From: Actinomycetota bacterium | GTDB taxonomy: Bacteria > Actinomycetota > Thermoleophilia > Gaiellales > Gaiellaceae | Assembly (NCBI GenBank): GCA_005883245.1 | Contig: VAXT01000050.1 | Span: 1-25,842 of the forward strand | Length of the DNA: 25,842 bases | Direction of reading: 5' to 3' | Part shown: positions 22,725 through 25,842 of the stretch, in pieces | Position numbering within the stretch: position 1 is the stretch's first letter | Layout: each line of letters opens with the position of its first letter | The notes under the pieces: model-generated | The model's input: the letters and a program-made list of their open reading frames with translations, nothing else | What the model was told of the DNA's origin: nothing | Database searches by the model: none | Made by a program: the position numbers and the translations under genes

Positions 22725-24029
22725 ATGCCGGACATCCGCTATGCGAGAAACGGAGGCACGTCCATCGCCTACCACATTGTCGGCGACGGGCCGACCGACC
22801 TCGTGTACGTGCCCGACTACGTCTCCAACCTCGTCTATGCCTGGGGATCCCCCTTGTGGCGCGGCTTCTACGAGCGACTCGCACGTTCGTTCCGCCTCAT
22901 CCTGTTCGACAAGCGCGGAACCGGATTGTCCGACAGCGGCCGGGAGTTCGCGACGCTCGAGACGCGGATGGAGGACCTCCACGCCGTCCTCGACGCGGCG
23001 GGCTCCGAACGGGCCGTCGTGTTCGGCAGCCACGAGGGCGGGGCGATGGCGACGCTCTACGCCGCGACCTATCCGGAGCGGACGATCGCGCTCGCCCTGT
23101 TCCAGCCCTCTGCCCGTGCGGGTCACTGGGAAGGCCCGGAGGAGGCGGCCGCGGAGCTCCGGGAGCTACGGGACCGCTGGGGCACGCAGGAATGGTGCGA
23201 CGAGTTGCTCCGAACCAGCGCGCCAACGCTCGCGGAGAGTGCGGAGCACCGCGAGTGGTTCGCAAACTGGCTGCGCGTCGGCGCGAGCCCATCGGTCGCG
23301 TACGCCCTGAACCGAGCGTTTTTCGAGACCGACCTGAGCGACGTCCTGCCGGCGGTTCGGGTCCCGACGCTCGTTATCTATCGCGCCGATTTCGTCGAGC
23401 CCGACGCGCTCGAGGTCGCCGAGCTGATCCCGTCTGCGCAGGCGGTGCGCGTCGCGGGAGAGGACTACCTCGGCATCTACCTCTCGCCCGAGATCGTCGA
23501 CGAGCTGGAAGCGTTCGTCGCGGGCGAGCGGACGCCCATCGTGCCGAACACGGTGCTGACGACCGTTCTCTTCACCGACATCGTTCGCTCCACCGAGTTG
23601 GCTCGGGAGCTCGGCGACCAGGAGTGGCGCCGGCTCCTCGAGCGCCACCATGCTCTCGTCCGCCGGGAGCTCGCGCGCTTCCGGGGAGTCGAGCGGGACA
23701 CCGCAGGCGACGGGTTCTTCGCGACCTTCGACGGCCCGGCGCGCGCCATCCGGTGCGCACAGGGGATCGTGCAAGGCGTCCACGAGATCGGGCTCGAACT
23801 GCGCGCCGGGGTTCATTCGGGCGAGTGCGAGTTGCACGAGGGCAAGGTGACCGGGATCGCGGTTGCCGCCGGTGCCCGCGTCGCCGCGCTTGCTCAACCT
23901 GGCGAAGTCGTCGTGTCCAGCACGGTCAAGGACCTGGTCGCCGGCTCGGGGCTCGAGTTCCACGACAAGGGCGAGCACGAACTCCGTGGCGTGGGGGCCT
24001 GGCGCCTCTACTCTGTCCTCGATGCCTAG
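22725..24029 (+). CDS. Hydrolase-cyclase fusion, copy 4
   Basis: A 434-residue fusion. In the hydrolase module (1-270) the nucleophile serine is replaced by His103 (GSHEGG), the C-terminal histidine site reads EDYLGIY, and the usual APDYPW segment after the elbow is missing. The cyclase domain (about 275-434) keeps Asp285 (FTDIVRST, with Arg for the usual Gly), Asp329 (TAGDGF) and the Arg of VAAGARV, with Ala where Asn is usual. ATG 22725 lies 9 bases after the stop of copy 3, behind a G-rich ribosome site. Its stop overlaps the thiolase start by 8 bases, so expression continues into the CoA-metabolism genes. Confidence 0.9.
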   Translation: MPDIRYARNGGTSIAYHIVGDGPTDLVYVPDYVSNLVYAWGSPLWRGFYERLARSFRLILFDKRGTGLSDSGREFATLETRMEDLHAVLDAAGSERAVVFGSHEGGAMATLYAATYPERTIALALFQPSARAGHWEGPEEAAAELRELRDRWGTQEWCDELLRTSAPTLAESAEHREWFANWLRVGASPSVAYALNRAFFETDLSDVLPAVRVPTLVIYRADFVEPDALEVAELIPSAQAVRVAGEDYLGIYLSPEIVDELEAFVAGERTPIVPNTVLTTVLFTDIVRSTELARELGDQEWRRLLERHHALVRRELARFRGVERDTAGDGFFATFDGPARAIRCAQGIVQGVHEIGLELRAGVHSGECELHEGKVTGIAVAAGARVAALAQPGEVVVSSTVKDLVAGSGLEFHDKGEHELRGVGAWRLYSVLDA

Positions 24030-25105
24030 GAGTGACGCCCTCATCGTCGACGCCGTTCGCTCCCCGATCGGCAAGAAGAACGGGACGCTGTCCTCGATCC
24101 GCGGAGACGAGCTCGCCGCTCAGGTGCTGAACGCGTTGCTCTCGCGCAACGGCGTCGATCCCGCCGACATCGAGGACGTCCAGCTCGGCTGCGTCACCCA
24201 GATCGGTGAGCAGGGCTGGAACATCGGCCGGATGGTGCCGATGGTCGCGGGCTGGCCGGAGACGGTCGCGGGCACGACGGTCGACCGCCAGTGCGGCTCG
24301 TCGATGCAGACGAGCTTCAACGCCGCGTCCGCGATCTGGTCGGGGCAGCTCGACCTCGTCGTCTCGGGCGGGGTCGAGATGATGTCCCGGGTGCCGATGG
24401 GCTCGAACGGGGGCGACCTGTCGGACAAGCTGCTCGACCGCTGGCAGATCGTCCCGCAGGGCATCTCGGCCGACGGCATCGCCGATCGGTGGAACCTGTC
24501 CCGAGAGGAGCTGGACGCCTTCTCGCTCGAGTCGCATCGCCGGGCCGTCTCCGCGATCGACGAGGGCCGCTTCGAGAACGAGATCGTGCCGGTCGAGGTG
24601 CAGAACCCGCACGTGGGCACGCTGTTCGCGGTCGACGAGGGTCACCGCGGGCAACTCGAGCCAGATCTGCGACGGAGCCGCGGGCGTTCTGATCGCCAGC
24701 GAGCGCAAGGCGTCGGAGCTCGGGCTCGAGCCGCGTGCAAGATTCGTCTCCTTCGGGCTCGCGGGCGTCGACCCCGTGTTGATGCTGCACGGCAACCCGG
24801 ACGCGTGTGAGCACGCGCTCGCCAAGGCGGGAATCGGCTGGGACGACGTCTCGGTGATCGAGGTCAACGAGGCGTTTGCGTCCGTCGTCCTCCAGTTCGT
24901 GCGCGACGCTGGGCTGGAGGACCGCATGGACGACGTCAACCCGAACGGCGGCGGGATCTCGCTCGGCCATCCGCTCGGGGCGACCGGTGCGCGGATCACC
25001 GCGACGCTCGTCAACGAGCTCGAGCGTCGTGACGCCCGCTACGGGATCGCGACCATGTGCATCGGCTTCGGTCAGGCCCTCGCGGCGGTGATCGAACGCG
25101 TTTGA
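24022..25105 (+). pseudogene. Acetyl-CoA acetyltransferase (thiolase) with frameshifting internal deletion
   Basis: Condenses or cleaves acyl-CoA in beta-oxidation or hydroxybutyrate metabolism. The first frame starts at ATG 24022 (MPRSDALIVDAVRSPIG) and contains the active-site Cys in DRQCGSSMQ and VSGGVEMMSR. After FAVDEG (about 24638-24643) the frame changes. TAGNSSQICDGAAG, VIEVNEAFA, the His of GHPLGATGAR and the second Cys of TMCIGFG follow in another frame to 25105. The segment usually between DEG and TAGNSS (about IRPDT...FREDG) is missing, roughly 80-90 bases. All catalytic residues survive, so repair of this one deletion would restore a normal enzyme of about 390 residues. Confidence 0.85.
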
Positions 25106-25380
25106 GGCGGGTCGAGCTTCAGGGGGAGCGTGAGGTGACCGCACCCGGGAGTGTCAGCGCACGAGTGCGGCGCCTGGCCGGTGATGCTCACGTCGTCGTG
25201 ATCGAGGTCAGTCCCGGAGGCTTCGTCGCGCGGCATCCGGCGCGTTGGGCGCAGCTGTTTTCGGTCGTTCGCGGCTCGGGCTGGGTCAGCGGCGGCGACG
25301 GGAAGCATGCATCGATCGAAGCGGGCGAGGCTGTGCTCTGGGACGCCGGCGAGGAGCACGAACGGCGACCAGGTTCCTAG
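25102..25380 (+). CDS. Small cupin-domain protein
   Basis: A 92-residue single-domain cupin of unknown function. APGSVSARV, EVSPGGFVARHPARWAQLFSVV-type core and GSGWVSGGDG are arranged as a double-stranded beta-helix. A candidate metal-site histidine is in ARHPA, and GEEHE supplies a late Glu/His. TTG 25102 (MRRVELQGE) overlaps the thiolase stop and includes the strand usual in the family; GTG 25135 is the alternative. The end (ERRPGS) is short compared with relatives as I remember them, which continue one more strand, so a late frameshift is possible. It may sense or bind a small molecule. Confidence 0.7.
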   Translation: MRRVELQGEREVTAPGSVSARVRRLAGDAHVVVIEVSPGGFVARHPARWAQLFSVVRGSGWVSGGDGKHASIEAGEAVLWDAGEEHERRPGS

Positions 25381-25505
25381 GCGATCGCGGGTGACCGGCG
25401 GGAAAGGATCGCCGGTCGCTCTCCTCTGATGACCGTGAGGCACGCGCCGGCAACAGCCAGCGCGAGGAGGCCGAGGAGGAGGAGAACGAGGAGAATCCGC
25501 GTCAT
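25377..25505 (-). CDS. 42-residue single-pass membrane protein
   Basis: A very short gene: MTRILLVLLLLGLLALAV opens a strong membrane helix (about 4-25) with a basic cytoplasmic-like tail (IRGERPAILSRRSPAIA). AGAGGT lies about five bases before ATG 25505. Its TAG overlaps the cupin's TAG on the opposite strand. The final codons contain a hairpin that may also terminate the cupin transcript. Codon pattern and the RBS support it, but no family is recognised. Confidence 0.45.
   Translation of the reverse strand: MTRILLVLLLLGLLALAVAGACLTVIRGERPAILSRRSPAIA
25393..25417 (+). terminator. 8-bp hairpin after the cupin gene
   Basis: GACCGGCG (25393-25400) pairs perfectly with CGCCGGTC (25410-25417) around a 9-base loop, 13 bases after the cupin stop. 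No T run follows. It may terminate the plus-strand transcript while also forming coding sequence of the small minus-strand protein. Confidence 0.4.
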
Positions 25506-25556
25506 TTGACCTCTAGACGCGCGGGGCGGCCGGGTCCTTCCCTTAGCATCGAGCGC

Positions 25557-25842
25557 GTGATTCGTCGGGTGGGAGTCGTCGGCCTCGGCACGATGGGCGC
25601 GGGGATCGCGCAGGTCTCCGCGCAGGCGGGGTTCGAGACGATCGGGCGCGAGGTGAGCGACGAGATCTGCCAACGGGCGCGCGAGACGATCGAGCACTAC
25701 GTCGGGCGCGCCGTCGAGAAGGGCAAGGCGACCGCCGAGGAGCGTGATGCGACGCTCCGCCGGCTTTCCTTCACGACCGAGCTGTCCGACCTGGCCGACT
25801 GCGACCTGGTGATCGAGGCGATCGTCGAGGAGCTCGAGCCGA
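25557..25842 (+). CDS. 3-hydroxyacyl-CoA dehydrogenase (3-hydroxybutyryl-CoA type), 5' part only
   Basis: The first 95 codons of an NAD-dependent dehydrogenase oxidising 3-hydroxyacyl-CoA to 3-ketoacyl-CoA, the substrate of the thiolase just upstream. The frame is open to the end of the window. The dinucleotide motif VGVVGLGTMGAGIAQ (5-19) and CDLVIEAIVEELEP near the edge are diagnostic. The acidic end of strand 2 reads GREVSD. The start is GTG 25557. TAGCAT at 25544-25549 ends 7 bases before it and no ribosome site is present, so the mRNA may be leaderless. Confidence 0.9.
   Translation, partial: MIRRVGVVGLGTMGAGIAQVSAQAGFETIGREVSDEICQRARETIEHYVGRAVEKGKATAEERDATLRRLSFTTELSDLADCDLVIEAIVEELEP

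Noticed and set aside
21618..23126. A 502-codon minus-strand frame under cyclase copies 3 and 4
   Set aside because: It is antisense to two fusions with clear motifs and has no recognisable domain.
25380..25387. GCGATCGC as an HIP1-type repeat
   Set aside because: A single occurrence in GC-rich DNA, with no sign of genome-wide use in this window.

Overview
The window is GC-rich, densely packed bacterial DNA with frequent GTG/TTG starts and 1-8 base start/stop overlaps. A fused PafB-PafC-type WYL regulator, tandem alpha/beta-hydrolase-class III cyclase fusions like those of mycobacteria, and apparently leaderless GTG genes point to an actinobacterium. Overall protein resemblance suggests a deep lineage such as Thermoleophilia/Gaiellales; that placement is recalled family knowledge, not a computed result. 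No rRNA, tRNA, CRISPR array or intact insertion sequence was seen.

Layout. (1) 1-963, minus strand: the 3'-truncated hpt gene and a small PD-(D/E)XK-like protein, separated by GC-rich hairpins. (2) 1030-4997, plus strand: a four-gene operon of metallophosphoesterase, cyclic 2,3-diphosphoglycerate synthetase, 2-phosphoglycerate kinase and a divergent GlpX-type phosphatase. Together these look like a bacterial pathway for making, and perhaps breaking down, cyclic 2,3-diphosphoglycerate. (3) 5225-5524: a MIP18/DUF59 iron-sulfur assembly protein. (4) 5555-8571, minus strand: a receiver-only response regulator, a CHASE3/HAMP histidine kinase that has lost its ATP-lid glycine box through a frameshifting deletion, a secreted beta-barrel-like protein, and a methyltransferase interrupted by two adjacent in-frame TGA codons. 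(5) 8713-13233: a class I glutamine amidotransferase, an MDR dehydrogenase (minus), queG, and a GAF sensor kinase coupled to queG. (6) 13234-15249, minus: fused PafBC. (7) 15425-15874: a small conserved protein with a C-terminal Cys/His motif, followed by a 54-bp tandem repeat. (8) 16011-18781, minus: two zinc-ribbon proteins (one with a membrane anchor and SPOR-like end) and an aldehyde dehydrogenase. (9) 18799-24029, plus: four tandem alpha/beta-hydrolase-adenylate/guanylate cyclase fusions. Only the third keeps the hydrolase serine, and the second is frameshifted. (10) 24022-25842: a thiolase broken by an internal deletion, a cupin, a 42-residue membrane protein on the minus strand, and the start of a 3-hydroxyacyl-CoA dehydrogenase, together a fatty-acid/hydroxybutyrate CoA module.

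Two themes stand out. One is the cyclic 2,3-diphosphoglycerate operon with two extra phosphohydrolases, a compound best known from thermophilic methanogens. The other is the array of hydrolase-cyclase fusions whose hydrolase modules have mostly lost the catalytic serine, as if converted to ligand-sensing domains. In addition, four genes are disrupted (three by internal deletions of roughly 75-110 bases, one by tandem TGA), which is either local gene decay or an assembly artefact.
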